DNA of 64,000 bases, taken from positions 3,900,501 to 3,964,500 of the forward strand of contig NZ_CP125652.1 of the NCBI RefSeq assembly GCF_030053135.1. The letters run 5' to 3'. Below are positions 17,981 to 27,632 of this stretch, piece after piece. Source of the DNA: Rhizobium sp. BT04. GTDB taxonomy: Bacteria > Pseudomonadota > Alphaproteobacteria > Rhizobiales > Rhizobiaceae. Numbering within the stretch: the stretch's first letter is position 1; every line of letters starts with the position of its first letter. A program made the position numbers and the translations under genes. Under the pieces are notes generated by a model. It had not been told where the DNA came from. It worked only from the letters and a program-made list of their open reading frames with translations, and did no database searches.

Positions 17981-19300
17981 ATGAGCTCCCGGATGGCTCG
18001 GTTCGGTCTGAGCGCATACCGTCTGGCGGGAACCGTGGCCTCTCCTGTTGTCGGCCTCTATATCACCTACCGCACGGCCAAGGGCAAGGAAGACCGGGCG
18101 CGCCGCCTGGAACGCTTCGGCTATCCGAGCGCCAACCGGCCGCAAGGCCCGCTCGTCTGGTTCCATGCCGCAAGTGTGGGCGAAACCAATGCCGTCATCC
18201 CGCTGATCCGCGAAATCCGCCGTCGTGACATCCATGTCATCCTGACGACCGGTACCATCACCTCCGCGAGGCTTGCCGCCGAGCGGCTCGGCAATGAAGC
18301 GATCCATCAATATGTGCCGCTCGATCTGAAGCCCTCCGTCAGCCGCTTCCTCGATTATTGGCAGCCCGATTGCGCCATCATCGCCGAATCCGAGATCTGG
18401 CCGGCAACGGTGCTGGAACTCGGCCGCCGCCGGATTCCGCAGATCCTGATCAATGCCCGCATGTCGGACCGCTCCTTTGCCCGCTGGCGCCGTCGCCCGG
18501 CGATTGCCGAAGCCTTGTTCGAGAATCTCGCCCTCGTCATCGCCCAGTCGGATATGGATGCTGAACGTTTCCGCGATCTCGGCGCCGTCCCCGTCATCAC
18601 CTCAGGCAATCTGAAGGTCGATACCGACGCACCGCCCTACGACAGCGCTGTGCTTGCCCGCTACAAGAAGCAGATCGGCGAGCGCAAGACCTGGGCGGCG
18701 ATCTCGACCTTCGACGGCGAGGAGAATGCCGCCGCCATCGTCCATCGGGCGCTGCGGGAGCGCGATCGTCAATTGACGATCATCGTGCCGCGTCACCCGG
18801 AGCGCTGCGACGAGATCGAGGCGGCGCTCGTCAAGCAGGGGCTGAAGGTCGCCCGCCGCACCCGTGACGATGTCTTGTCGGCCGATGTCGATATTTTTCT
18901 CGGCGATACGATCGGCGAAATGGGCCTCTATCTGAGATTGACGGAAATCGCTTTCGTCGGACGCTCGCTCTTTGCCGAAGGCGGCCAGAACCCGCTGGAG
19001 CCCGCCATGCTCGGCTGCGCCGTACTCTCGGGTGGCCATGTGCAGAATTTCCGCGATGCCTATCAGAAGCTTGCCCGCAGCGGCAGCGCCCGCATGGTGC
19101 GCGATACCGAGATGCTGGCCAAGGGTGTGCATTACCTGCTGATCAATGACGAAGCCCGCCGCAACATGATCGAGGCCGGCATCACCGCCGTGCATGAGAT
19201 GCGCGGCGCGCTGACCGCGACCGTGAAGGGGCTGGAACCCTATATCAATCCGCTGACGGTGAAGGCGCGGCTGCTGCCCAAGGCCGTGGCCCAGGTCTGA
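17981..19300 (+). CDS. waaA: 3-deoxy-D-manno-octulosonic acid (Kdo) transferase
   Basis: 439 residues. Inner-membrane glycosyltransferase (GT30) that adds Kdo to the lipid A precursor. N-terminal hydrophobic anchor (residues 8-30), then LVWFHAASVGETNAVIPLI with the catalytic Glu, and near the C-terminus FLGDTIGEMGLYL and FVGRSLFAEGGQNPLEPA for CMP-Kdo binding. CGGAGG is 8 bases before ATG 17981. An overlapping 13-codon frame (17943-17984) ends in this ATGA but is probably chance. Followed after 9 bases by a HAD gene and then lpxK. Confidence 0.96.
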   Translation: MSSRMARFGLSAYRLAGTVASPVVGLYITYRTAKGKEDRARRLERFGYPSANRPQGPLVWFHAASVGETNAVIPLIREIRRRDIHVILTTGTITSARLAAERLGNEAIHQYVPLDLKPSVSRFLDYWQPDCAIIAESEIWPATVLELGRRRIPQILINARMSDRSFARWRRRPAIAEALFENLALVIAQSDMDAERFRDLGAVPVITSGNLKVDTDAPPYDSAVLARYKKQIGERKTWAAISTFDGEENAAAIVHRALRERDRQLTIIVPRHPERCDEIEAALVKQGLKVARRTRDDVLSADVDIFLGDTIGEMGLYLRLTEIAFVGRSLFAEGGQNPLEPAMLGCAVLSGGHVQNFRDAYQKLARSGSARMVRDTEMLAKGVHYLLINDEARRNMIEAGITAVHEMRGALTATVKGLEPYINPLTVKARLLPKAVAQV

Positions 19301-19309
19301 GGATATATC

Positions 19310-20032
19310 ATGTCGGCAGCGACCCTTATCAAAGGCATTCTCTTCGACAAGGACGGCACGCTGCTCGACTATGACGAGAGCTGGCTGCCGGTCAACCGGG
19401 AGTTGGCCCGCATTGCAGCCCAAGGCGATCCGCTTCTCGCCGACCGGCTGCTTGCCGCCTGCGGCATGGATCCGGTGACTGGCCATATCGTTCCCGACAG
19501 CCTGCTTGCCGCCGGCAATACCCGCCAGATCGCCGAGGGCCTGGTTGCCGCGGGCTCGATGGTCGATGTCGGTGACCTGACGGTGCGCCTCGACGAACTC
19601 TTTTCCAGCGCCGCCGAATTTTCCGTGCCGGTGACCGATCTCGCCGGCTTCTTCGCAAGGCTGCATCAGCGCGGCTTCAAGCTCGGCGTCGCCTCCAGCG
19701 ACAACGAACGGTCGATCCGCCAGACGGCGGAACGCTTCGGTTTTGCCCGCTATGTCGATTACATTGCCGGCTATGACAGCGGTTTCGGTGTCAAGCCGGA
19801 GCCGGGCATGGTGCTCGGCTTCTGTGCCGCGACCGGTCTTTCGCCTGAAGAGGTTGCGATCGTCGGCGACAACAATCACGATCTGCACATGGGTCTGAAT
19901 GCCGGGACGGGCTTAAGGATCGCCGTGCTGACCGGCACCGGTTCGCGGGATTCGCTGGCCGCCGCGGCCGATCACGTGCTTGACGACATCACCGCCATCG
20001 AGGCGTTGCTGCCGGATCTGCAGCCGGCCTAG
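19310..20032 (+). CDS. HAD-family phosphatase (Gph-like)
   Basis: 240 residues. HAD motif [12 protein letters not shown], motif [12 protein letters not shown], motif III K in GVKPEPGM, and motif [18 protein letters not shown] are intact, with an alpha-helical C1 cap between motifs I and II. Annotated usually as phosphoglycolate phosphatase-like; the real substrate is not evident. It begins 9 bases after waaA, so it is co-transcribed with the Kdo transferase, which hints at (but does not prove) a role in envelope sugar phosphate metabolism. Confidence 0.85.
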   Translation: MSAATLIKGILFDKDGTLLDYDESWLPVNRELARIAAQGDPLLADRLLAACGMDPVTGHIVPDSLLAAGNTRQIAEGLVAAGSMVDVGDLTVRLDELFSSAAEFSVPVTDLAGFFARLHQRGFKLGVASSDNERSIRQTAERFGFARYVDYIAGYDSGFGVKPEPGMVLGFCAATGLSPEEVAIVGDNNHDLHMGLNAGTGLRIAVLTGTGSRDSLAAAADHVLDDITAIEALLPDLQPA

Positions 20033-20034
20033 AA

Positions 20035-20101
20035 GCAATTCCAGCAAAACTGTGCAGCGGTTTTGCCAGGCAAAGGGTGAAACGCTTTTGCCGGGAATTG
20101 C
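20035..20101. repeat. Short palindromic intergenic repeat
   Basis: GCAATTCC at the left end and GGAATTGC at the right end, with AGCAAAACTGTGCAGCGGTTTTGC inside in two pieces (AGCAAAACTGTG, CAGCGGTTTTGC). Same family as 16531-16569 and 43695-43735. It sits between the HAD gene and lpxK. Confidence 0.85.
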
Positions 20102-20183
20102 GCTAATCTGTAAGGGCTTGCATTTTCATCGATTTTGGCTTCTCAATCCGGCCGGTCGAGGGGCAGGGGAGCGGGACGGCAAG

Positions 20184-21227
20184 ATGATATCCGAAGCGCC
20201 GCCGTTCTGGTGGAGGAAGGCCGATTGGCGGGCCTGGCTGCTGCTGCCGCTTTCCTTTCTATACGGCCGCATCGCCGGCCACCGCATGGCGCATGCGCGC
20301 CGCGCCTCCGTTCCGATTCCGGTCATCTGCGTCGGCAATTTCACTGTCGGCGGTGCAGGCAAGACGCCGACGGCACTGACCATCGCCCGTGCCGCCAAGG
20401 CCAAGGGGCTGAAGCCTGGTTTTCTCAGCAGGGGGTACGGCGGCTCGCTCGATGTGACGACGGTGGTCGATCCCGCTCATCACCGCGCGGTCGCCGTCGG
20501 CGATGAGCCGTTGCTGCTTGCCCAGGAGGCGCTGACGGTGATTTCCCGCAGGCGCGTCGAGGGTGCCGCGCGCCTGGTGGCGGAGGGCGCCGATCTCATC
20601 ATCATGGATGACGGGTTCCAGAGCGCCCGGCTGGCGATCGACTATGCCCTGCTCGTCATCGACGCGACCCGCGGCCTCGGCAACGGCCATATCGTGCCGG
20701 GCGGCCCGGTGCGGGCGCCGATCCGCCAGCAGCTGAGTCATGCGACGGCGCTCTTGAAGGTCGGCGGCGGCAATGCCGCCGACAGGATCGTCCGCATGGC
20801 GGCGCGTGCCGCAAAACCCTATTTCACCGCATCGCTGAAAGTGCGCGGCGACAACATGCTGGCCGGCGTGAAGGTGCTCGCCTTCGCCGGCATCGCCGAT
20901 CCCGCCAAATTCTTCCGCACTGTGGAATCACGCGGCGCCGAAATCTCCGTCGCCAAGAGCTTCGGCGACCACGAGCACCTGACCGAGGAGGAGATCGACG
21001 ACCTCCTGACCACCGCCGAGCGTCAGGGCCTGCTGATCGTCACCACCTCCAAGGATTTCGTCCGCCTCTCCGGCCATCCCGGCAAGGCGGCGCAGCTTGC
21101 CGAAAAGAGCCGGGTGATCGAGGTCGACATGGTGTTCGAGGATCACCTTGCCCCAAGCCTGATCATCGACAGGGCGATTGCCGCCTGCCGCGAGCGGCGC
21201 CTGCGGGAGATGAAGGCTGGGAGCTAG
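20184..21227 (+). CDS. lpxK: Tetraacyldisaccharide 4'-kinase
   Basis: 347 residues; inner-membrane kinase that phosphorylates the 4' position of the lipid A precursor. N-terminal membrane segment ([15 protein letters not shown]), Walker [18 protein letters not shown], and IIMDDGFQ for the Walker B-like DD. ATG 20184 chosen ([12 protein letters not shown], as in relatives); the frame is open upstream. In the same direction as waaA, so lipid A-Kdo genes are grouped. Its end overlaps DUF2093 by 4 bases (convergent). Confidence 0.95.
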   Translation: MISEAPPFWWRKADWRAWLLLPLSFLYGRIAGHRMAHARRASVPIPVICVGNFTVGGAGKTPTALTIARAAKAKGLKPGFLSRGYGGSLDVTTVVDPAHHRAVAVGDEPLLLAQEALTVISRRRVEGAARLVAEGADLIIMDDGFQSARLAIDYALLVIDATRGLGNGHIVPGGPVRAPIRQQLSHATALLKVGGGNAADRIVRMAARAAKPYFTASLKVRGDNMLAGVKVLAFAGIADPAKFFRTVESRGAEISVAKSFGDHEHLTEEEIDDLLTTAERQGLLIVTTSKDFVRLSGHPGKAAQLAEKSRVIEVDMVFEDHLAPSLIIDRAIAACRERRLREMKAGS

Positions 21228-21454
21228 CGCCGCTGGTTCGGCAGCACGCCGGCGCGTTTGTCGGCTTCGATCGCCGAGATCACGTCGGCATAGGGTTCCT
21301 GCCGGGCGACGCTCCAATAGCGCAACTCGTCGAGCGGGATCTGTTTTCCCGTCATCGCGCAGATGACATAGGAGCCGGGCGAGAGAATCTGGAAATCGCC
21401 ATCGAGATACCGGATCTTCGCTTCGCGGTTTCCATGGCCTTCGAACAAATTCAT
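21224..21454 (-). CDS. DUF2093 family protein
   Basis: 76 residues: [20 protein letters not shown] and [22 protein letters not shown] match the short DUF2093 proteins that lie between lpxK and mutL in Rhizobiales. The single Cys and CAxTGxxI pattern resemble a one-sided zinc-ribbon remnant, but this is speculation. Function unknown. Confidence 0.8.
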   Translation of the reverse strand: MNLFEGHGNREAKIRYLDGDFQILSPGSYVICAMTGKQIPLDELRYWSVARQEPYADVISAIEADKRAGVLPNQRR

Positions 21455-21521
21455 GCGCTCCGTTCCCTGCAGTCTGTCATCCCCTTGCCATACTCCCGAA
21501 AGGGCTGCTTTTCCAGCTTTT

Positions 21522-23324
21522 TTAGCTTCTGCCGAAAAGCCGCTCGATATCGCTGAGCTTCAATTCGATATAGGTCGGCCGGCCATGATTGCACTGGCCG
21601 GAGCCGGGCGTCACTTCCATTTCCCGGAGCAGCGCGTTCATTTCCTCCGGCCGCAGCCGCCGTCCGGAGCGCACCGATCCGTGGCAGGCCATGGTCGCCG
21701 CCACATATTCGAGCTTGGCCGACAGGCCGGACGCCGTGTCCCATTCGGCAATCTCGTCGGCAAGCTGGCGGATCAGGCCATGCGCGTCGACCTCGCCGAG
21801 CATGGCCGGCGTCTCGCGCACGGCGATCGCCCCGGGGCCGAAACGCTCGATTGCCAGGCCGAGCTCGGAAAGCTCGGCCGCATGCTGCATCAGCCGGTCG
21901 CAATCCTCTTCCGGAATGTCGATGATCTCGGGGATCAGCAGCACCTGCGAGGCCAGCCGCTTCGAATGCAGCGCCTTGCGCATCGCCTCGAACACCAGCC
22001 GCTCATGCGCGGCATGCTGGTCGACGATGACAAGCCCGTCCTCGGTCTGGGCGACGATGTAATTTGCGTGAATCTGCGCCCGCGCCGCGCCGAGCGGGTA
22101 GCGCGCGGCCGGTTCGGCGGCGGCCGGCTGCGGCGAAAGTAGCGGCTCGGCCCGCGCCGTCGGCATCGAAAGCGCGTCGAAGGAGGCCTGTGGCCGTTCG
22201 CCGAAACCCGTTGTCGGCTGAAAGGGTCGGGAGGGCGAAGTTTCGGCCGACCATCCGCCCTGCGTCCGCTGGCTATTCGGCTGGAAGCCGGGACGGAAGG
22301 CGCGCAGCATGTCGCTCGCCCCGGTCGTCGCCGCTCGGCTGCCGTCGCGCGCCAGGGCTTCGCGGATGGCGCCGACGATCAGGCCGCGCACCAGGCCGGG
22401 GTCGCGGAACCGCACGTCGGATTTGGCAGGATGCACGTTGACGTCGACGAGAGCGGGATCGAGCGTGATCGACAGCACCGCCACCGGCTGGCGTCCTGAA
22501 GGGATGGTCTCGGCATAGGCGCCGCGGATGGCCGAGAGGATCAGCTTGTCCTGCACCGGCCGGCCGTTGACGAAGGCATATTGATGCGCGGAGTTGCCGC
22601 GATTGAAGGTCGGCACGCCGGCAAAGCCGGTGAGCGAGATCTCCTCGCGCACGGCGTCGAGCGCAATGGCGTTGTCGCGGAATTCCTTGCCGAGCACCTG
22701 CGCCATGCGCGCCAGGTGATCGTCGCCGGTCGCCGGAAATTCCAGCGTCGTGCGGTCCGAGCCCGACAGCACGAAGCGCACGGCAGGGAAGGCGATCGCC
22801 ATGCGCTTGACGATTTCGGTGATGGCGCCGGCCTCGGCCTTCTCCGTCTTCAGGAATTTGAGCCGGGCGGGCGTGGCGAAGAACAGGTCGCGCACTTCGA
22901 CGATCGTGCCGGGATTGGCGGCGGCCGGCCTGATATGGGCGATCTTGCCGGCGATCACGGCGATCTCGTGACCGCCGGCGCTGTCGCGCCTGCGGCTGGC
23001 GATGCTGAGCCTGGCGACCGAGCCGATCGAGGGCAGCGCCTCGCCGCGGAAGCCGAGCGTGCGGATATCCTCAAGCGTATCCGACAATTTCGAGGTGCAG
23101 TGGCGCCTGACCGCCAGTTCCAGATCAGCCGCGTCCATGCCCGAGCCGTTGTCGCTGACGCGCAGCAGCGCCTTGCCGCCACCTGATGTGGCGATCTCGA
23201 TGCGCGTCGCGCCGGCGTCGAGCGCGTTTTCGATCAGTTCCTTGGCAGCGCTCGCCGGCCGTTCGATGACTTCGCCGGCGGCGATCTGATTGATGAGTGT
23301 TTCGGAAAGCTGTCTGATGGCCAT
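21522..23324 (-). CDS. mutL: DNA mismatch repair protein MutL
   Basis: 600 residues. GHKL ATPase motifs [29 protein letters not shown] and [15 protein letters not shown] in the N-terminal domain, a Pro/Ser-rich linker around residues 340-400, and the C-terminal dimerisation domain. That domain carries [12 protein letters not shown], which fits the DQHA(x)2E(x)4E metal-binding motif of MutL endonucleases; E. coli MutL lacks it. This suggests nicking by MutL itself, as in bacteria without MutH. Confidence 0.97.
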   Translation of the reverse strand: MAIRQLSETLINQIAAGEVIERPASAAKELIENALDAGATRIEIATSGGGKALLRVSDNGSGMDAADLELAVRRHCTSKLSDTLEDIRTLGFRGEALPSIGSVARLSIASRRRDSAGGHEIAVIAGKIAHIRPAAANPGTIVEVRDLFFATPARLKFLKTEKAEAGAITEIVKRMAIAFPAVRFVLSGSDRTTLEFPATGDDHLARMAQVLGKEFRDNAIALDAVREEISLTGFAGVPTFNRGNSAHQYAFVNGRPVQDKLILSAIRGAYAETIPSGRQPVAVLSITLDPALVDVNVHPAKSDVRFRDPGLVRGLIVGAIREALARDGSRAATTGASDMLRAFRPGFQPNSQRTQGGWSAETSPSRPFQPTTGFGERPQASFDALSMPTARAEPLLSPQPAAAEPAARYPLGAARAQIHANYIVAQTEDGLVIVDQHAAHERLVFEAMRKALHSKRLASQVLLIPEIIDIPEEDCDRLMQHAAELSELGLAIERFGPGAIAVRETPAMLGEVDAHGLIRQLADEIAEWDTASGLSAKLEYVAATMACHGSVRSGRRLRPEEMNALLREMEVTPGSGQCNHGRPTYIELKLSDIERLFGRS

Positions 23325-23420
23325 GGGCTATTTTCGAGGATTCGCGGGCCGGAGGGAAGGGCTTTCGATAGGCTTTCCCAAAGCGTGATCCGAGGCTCTC
23401 CCCAAGCTTGGGAGTCGCCG

Positions 23421-23472
23421 CTGCATGATTTCATCCTTAAATCGGTTCCGATTTAAGGATGAAATCATGCAG
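23421..23472. repeat. Perfect 25-bp inverted repeat with a 2-base centre
   Basis: Arms 23421-23445 (CTGCATGATTTCATCC...) and 23448-23472 (...GGATGAAATCATGCAG) are exact reverse complements around TT. It lies between divergent mutL and the PAS-receiver gene. Too long and AT-rich for a standard terminator; no T-run follows. Could form a cruciform or an RNA hairpin, or be a repeat family member. Confidence 0.9.
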
Positions 23473-23531
23473 CAGTTCAAAGCGTTACAGCGTCCCATGC
23501 GCGCCTGGAAAAGACGCGCGGCGCGGTAATG

Positions 23532-23546
23532 TTAAGCCGGTTTTAA
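23532..23546 (+). promoter_or_regulatory. CtrA-type box upstream of the PAS-receiver gene
   Basis: TTAA-GCCGGTT-TTAA followed by C, an exact match to the alphaproteobacterial full CtrA site TTAA-N7-TTAAC. It ends 70 bases before ATG 23617, a usable regulatory position. CtrA is the essential cell-cycle response regulator of this class. Confidence 0.6.
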
Positions 23547-23616
23547 CATAAAAATGGCATTTCTATTCATATACCTCCGGAAGCTGCGAAATCGAACAGA
23601 TGTGGGACGCAATAGC

Positions 23617-25338
23617 ATGAGTGCCGGCTTCGAAAAGGCGGACACATCATCAGAAATCGATGGGACTCCCGCCGAGGCCGATCTGCAGACGGCGCTTTTC
23701 GATGTGGTGTGCGACAGCCTTTCCGCAGCTTTCATCATCTATGACAAAAACGACCATCTGATCTTCGCCAGCCGCCAGACGTTGGAATTCTTCCCGTTGC
23801 CGTCCGAGATGCTGAGGCCCGGCACGCGGCTCCGCGATTTCCTCGGCGCGATGTATGACACCGGCATTCGCCAGCAATATGCTGCCAAGCAGGGCGGCTC
23901 GCTGAGCCGCGAGGACTGGCTGTCGCAGAAAATCGCCTCGCATTGGCGTGAGCGCTTCGAATCCGTCGAGCGCCACGGCGCCGACAGCTGGGTCCGCTTC
24001 GTCAAGCGCAGGCTGCCGGGCGGTTACGGCGTCACCATCATTTCCGACATATCAGAGGACAAGAAACGCGAAGAGCAATGGCGCTCGGATCTGGAGCGGG
24101 TGCAGCTCACCGAGGACATTCTCGACAATCTGCCGTTCCCGCTTTTCGTCAAGGACCGCAACCTCACCTATGTCGCGGTCAACCTTGCCTTCTGCGAGAA
24201 ATATCAGACGACCGCTGACGAGGTGCTCGGGCGCAAGAGCGGCGATCTCTTTTCTGAAGAGATCGCCAAGCGTTTCGAGGAGAGCGATCGCCATGTGCTG
24301 GAGACCGGCGAAATGTCCGTCTCCCGCCAGCGGCAGATCTCCCGCGACGGCATCGAGCGCGACATCGTCAGCCGCAAGCACCGCATCGGCAAGCCCGGCC
24401 GCTATTTCCTGGTGTCGACCATGCAGGACCTGCCGCGCGACGGCGCCGATCTCGACGAGTTCGGACGGGCCTCGGCGATCACCACGTCAAGCAATCAAAG
24501 CTACCGTCGGGCCTATGTGCCGGTGCCGAGCGCCGTCGAACGCCGCGAACCGGCTGCGATGGAAGCGATCGTTCCGGAGAATTTCTCCGGCCGCAAGGTC
24601 CTCGTCGTCACGGCCGACCTCGCCGCCGAGACTGCTGCCTTGCGGACGCTGTCGAAATACGGTTTCGAATCCTGCTCGGTCCGCGGCGAGGACGAGGAGG
24701 AGCGCTTCCTGGAAATTGCCACCTCCTCCGGCATCTCGCTCGATCTCCTGATCATCGACAATCAGATGGGCATGCGCTGCCTGGAGCTTGCCGAGCATTA
24801 CGGCATCCCGTCGCTTGTTATGGACGGATTCCAGATCGCCAACGAGCTCACCTTCCAGATCGCCCGCCATTTCAACCGCAACAGCCGCAGTGCTGCCGGT
24901 GCGGATACGGATTGGGAAATCAGCATTTCCGACGATGTGGTCGGCCTGCAGGTTCTCGTCGCCGAAGACAATGATATCAATCAGATCGTTTTTTCGCAGA
25001 TCCTCGAGGGCCTCGGTTATCGCCATATGATCGCGGCGACCGGCGACGAGGTCGTGCGCCTGTGGGCCGAGCACCGGCCGCAGATCGTGCTGATGGATAT
25101 TTCCCTGCCGGGCTTCAACGGCTTTGAGGCCGCCCGCCTGATCCGGCAAATGGAGGAAACCGGCGGCGGAACCCGCACCCCGATCATTGGCGTGCTGACC
25201 CAGGCCTTCGAACGCGACCGCGCCGAATGCGTCAAATCAGGCATGGACGATGTCATCATGAAACCCGTCAGCCCTGACATGCTCGAGGCGATATTTCAGA
25301 AACACCTATTGGATGAAGCCCTGCGGGCGCGAGGCTAA
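23617..25338 (+). CDS. PAS-PAS-pseudoreceiver-receiver protein without a kinase domain
   Basis: 573 residues from ATG 23617 (MSAGFEKAD; frame open to 23554). PAS-like domain 1 (about residues 25-150: LFDVVCDSLSAAFIIYDKND), PAS domain 2 (about 160-280: ILDNLPFPLFVKDRNLTYVA), a degenerate receiver (about 325-410: RKVLVVTADL...LLIIDNQM) and a complete C-terminal receiver (about 440-565) with EDNDIN, phospho-acceptor Asp in VLMDISLPG, and Lys in IMKPVS. No H-box or HATPase region is present, so it looks like a hybrid histidine kinase that has lost the kinase core. Transcribed away from mutL behind a CtrA-type box; followed by a GGDEF/EAL gene. Confidence 0.85.
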   Translation: MSAGFEKADTSSEIDGTPAEADLQTALFDVVCDSLSAAFIIYDKNDHLIFASRQTLEFFPLPSEMLRPGTRLRDFLGAMYDTGIRQQYAAKQGGSLSREDWLSQKIASHWRERFESVERHGADSWVRFVKRRLPGGYGVTIISDISEDKKREEQWRSDLERVQLTEDILDNLPFPLFVKDRNLTYVAVNLAFCEKYQTTADEVLGRKSGDLFSEEIAKRFEESDRHVLETGEMSVSRQRQISRDGIERDIVSRKHRIGKPGRYFLVSTMQDLPRDGADLDEFGRASAITTSSNQSYRRAYVPVPSAVERREPAAMEAIVPENFSGRKVLVVTADLAAETAALRTLSKYGFESCSVRGEDEEERFLEIATSSGISLDLLIIDNQMGMRCLELAEHYGIPSLVMDGFQIANELTFQIARHFNRNSRSAAGADTDWEISISDDVVGLQVLVAEDNDINQIVFSQILEGLGYRHMIAATGDEVVRLWAEHRPQIVLMDISLPGFNGFEAARLIRQMEETGGGTRTPIIGVLTQAFERDRAECVKSGMDDVIMKPVSPDMLEAIFQKHLLDEALRARG

Positions 25339-25384
25339 TGCATGTCGCCCGAAGTATGCCGCGGTTCCGGGATAACGGCATGGA
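25338..25384. repeat. Short palindromic intergenic repeat (variant form)
   Basis: TGCATGTCGCCCG ... CGGTTCCGGGATAACGGCATG: ends pair imperfectly, with the inner GCGGTTCCGGG seen also at 34630-34640. Lies directly after the PAS-receiver stop. Confidence 0.7.
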
Positions 25385-25514
25385 TAAAACAAGGCAATCC
25401 CCGTCAAATCCCCAGATTTAGGGCGATTCAAGCGGCCATGGCCGCTGATTTACTATCGAATTGTTAAGATATGCCGGTCATTCTTTGCATGGCGCGGGAA
25501 AGCTCGGGTGGATA

Positions 25515-26876
25515 ATGAAATCGGCGGATATAGCTTTCTTGACCGTCGGTCAGAATGAGCTTCAGACGATGGCCTATACCGATCCGCTGAGCGGATTGGG
25601 AAACCGCAATCGCATGCGGGAGAAGGTCTTGCAGATCTCCTCCGAGCGTGCCAGCGATCCGGCCCCCTTCACCATCGGCATCGCCAATCTCGACAGTTTC
25701 AAGCCGATCAACGATCTCTTCGGCTCGGCGGCCGGCGATGAAATCCTGTGCCAGGTCGCGCATCGCCTCCGAGCCTGCATTCCCGATGGCGCGCTGGTCA
25801 CCCGCCATGATGGCGATGAATTCGCTTTCGTGCTGCCGCTGATTTTCGAGCGGGCGAGTGCCGAGAAATTCGGCCAGATGATCCGCGAGGTGTTGTCGGC
25901 CCCCTATGACCTCGGCGACCGCAACGTCCGTCTCTCCGCCTCCCTAGGCTTTGCCATCTATCCCTTCGCAGGCGAGGATTGCGAGGAACTGCTGAAGAGC
26001 GCGGAAACCGCGCTTTACCGTTCCAAACGCCGCGGCCGCGGCCAGATCACCGTCTACAGCAGAGAGATCGCCCAGGAAATGAAGCGCGCGACGCAGTTGG
26101 AGCAGGCGCTCAGAAACGCCATCATCTCCGACGCGATCGATGTGCATTTCCAGCCGATCGTCTCGCTCTCCAACAACCAGGTCGTCGGTTTCGAGGCGCT
26201 CGCCCGCTGGAACGATCCCGACCTCGGCTTCGTCTCGCCCGGCGTCTTCGTGCCGCTCGCCGAAGAGCGCGGTTTCATCGATGCGCTGTCGGAGGCGCTG
26301 CTGCGCAAGGCCGCGGAAGCCGCCCTTTCATGGCCGCGCGATCTCTTCCTGTCGTTCAATCTGTCCTCGGCCCAGCTGATGGATCCGGGCACGAGCAGCA
26401 GCGTATTGTCGATCCTCGGCCGCGTCGGCTTCGATCCACATCGCCTGGAACTGGAGATCACCGAGACCGCGGTGATGAGTTCGGCCGATACCGCCCACCG
26501 CATCATCGCCGATTTGCGCGCCGCCGGTGTGCGCATTTCGCTCGACGATTTCGGCACCGGCCAGTCGAGCCTGGGGCGCCTGCGCGACTTCATCTTCGAC
26601 AAGATCAAGATCGACCGCGCCTTCGTCTCGCGCATCAATTCCGACCGCGCCTCCGAACACATCATCAAGGCGATCCTGACCATGTGCGACGGCCTGGAGC
26701 TGGAGGTCGTGGCGGAAGGCATCGAGGATTATGCCGAGGCGGTGAAGCTCCGCACGCTCGGCTGCGGCATGGGGCAGGGTTATCACTTCGGCCGTCCGGC
26801 CGACGGTATCGCCACGCTTCGCTTCCTGCACGAGAACTATTACGATCCGGCCGTGGCGGAGCGTGTCAGCGCGTAA
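25515..26876 (+). CDS. GGDEF/EAL protein, likely c-di-GMP phosphodiesterase
   Basis: 453 residues from ATG 25515. GGDEF-like domain (about 20-175) with RHDGDEFAF in place of the GGDEF signature, and no RxxD inhibitory site. EAL domain (about 195-445) with all key residues: GFEALARW, SFNLSS, ELEITETAV, LDDFGTG, DKIKIDRAFV, VVAEGIE and GQGYHFGRP. So the EAL half is probably active in hydrolysing c-di-GMP, while the GGDEF half may be regulatory or weakly active. No signal or membrane segment. Same direction as the PAS-receiver gene, 176 bases downstream. Confidence 0.92.
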   Translation: MKSADIAFLTVGQNELQTMAYTDPLSGLGNRNRMREKVLQISSERASDPAPFTIGIANLDSFKPINDLFGSAAGDEILCQVAHRLRACIPDGALVTRHDGDEFAFVLPLIFERASAEKFGQMIREVLSAPYDLGDRNVRLSASLGFAIYPFAGEDCEELLKSAETALYRSKRRGRGQITVYSREIAQEMKRATQLEQALRNAIISDAIDVHFQPIVSLSNNQVVGFEALARWNDPDLGFVSPGVFVPLAEERGFIDALSEALLRKAAEAALSWPRDLFLSFNLSSAQLMDPGTSSSVLSILGRVGFDPHRLELEITETAVMSSADTAHRIIADLRAAGVRISLDDFGTGQSSLGRLRDFIFDKIKIDRAFVSRINSDRASEHIIKAILTMCDGLELEVVAEGIEDYAEAVKLRTLGCGMGQGYHFGRPADGIATLRFLHENYYDPAVAERVSA

Positions 26877-26890
26877 AGCGATGGCGTCAT

Positions 26891-26920
26891 AAAACGATGG
26901 CGCCCCTGGGAGCGCCATCG
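26891..26920 (-). terminator. Rho-independent terminator of the PRC-barrel gene
   Basis: On the minus strand CGATGGCGC, 8-base loop, GCGCCATCG, then TTTT. It follows the stop of the minus-strand gene at 26944 and could stop the convergent GGDEF/EAL transcript too, although no T-run exists on the plus side. Confidence 0.8.
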
Positions 26921-26943
26921 CCTACGTTATACTACCGCGCGGT

Positions 26944-27552
26944 TTACTTAGGTGTGGTCGAGCCGGTCGCCGTGGTATCGGTGCCGGTCGCAGCCGGGGC
27001 CTTTTCCGCTGACTGCATGGCCAGCGTCTTGAACTCAGGCGCGGCCTTCAGCGATTCAGCCGTTTCGCTTGTCGTCAGCTTGACGCTGCCGTCCTGGGTG
27101 TTCTGGGCGACGGTTATCTTGTCCATCGGCACGGCGACGTTCTTTTCGCCAATCCCGAGGAAGCCGCCGACGCCGATGATCGCAGCGACCAAGCCGCCGT
27201 CCTTCTTCATGATCAGGTCGTTGACGCTGCCGATACTTTCATTGTTGCCGTTATAGACCGACTGGCCGATATAGGTGTTGGCGCTGACCTGATCCGGAGC
27301 CTGCTCCGTGATATAGCCAGCCTGGGCCGTGTCTGCCGTCGGTGCTGCGGCCGGAGCCTGTGCGGCATCGCCTGCCGGCTTGGTGACGTCAGGGGTGATC
27401 GGCGGCTTCGGTGCTGCCGGATCGGCGGGAGCCGCCTGCGTCGAAGCGGCTGGATCGGCCGGCTGCGGGGCGGTCTGCGAGAATGCCGCCGGTGCGAAAG
27501 CCGTGGCAAACAGTGCGCCAGCGGCAACGGTCGTCAGGAGTTTGCGTGTCAT
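26944..27552 (-). CDS. Secreted PRC-barrel domain protein
   Basis: 202 residues. Signal peptide (MTRKLLTTVAAGALFATAFA, cleavage near AFSQ), then a long Ala/Pro/Asp-rich linker (residues 25-75), then a PRC-barrel (about 78-160: TYIGQSVYNGNNESIGSVNDL, LVAAIIGVGGFLGIGEKNVAVPM), and a Thr/Ala tail. Likely periplasmic. PRC-barrel proteins of this kind are common in rhizobia, and several are stress-induced. GAAGGTAGG lies before the start; a candidate RpoE2/EcfG promoter is at 27633-27657. Confidence 0.85.
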   Translation of the reverse strand: MTRKLLTTVAAGALFATAFAPAAFSQTAPQPADPAASTQAAPADPAAPKPPITPDVTKPAGDAAQAPAAAPTADTAQAGYITEQAPDQVSANTYIGQSVYNGNNESIGSVNDLIMKKDGGLVAAIIGVGGFLGIGEKNVAVPMDKITVAQNTQDGSVKLTTSETAESLKAAPEFKTLAMQSAEKAPAATGTDTTATGSTTPK

Positions 27553-27632
27553 TTCGAACCTACCTTCATTTCCCTAGAGTGATTGCTGACCCGGCAACGC
27601 CTCTAGTCATTGCCGCGCCGGTTCGAAGGGAA

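Noticed and set aside
17943..17984. 13-codon frame MGLMSILDRRLAQ ending within the waaA start (ATGA)
   Set aside because: Could be a leader peptide by position, but it is short, has no good ribosome site and no conservation can be tested here.
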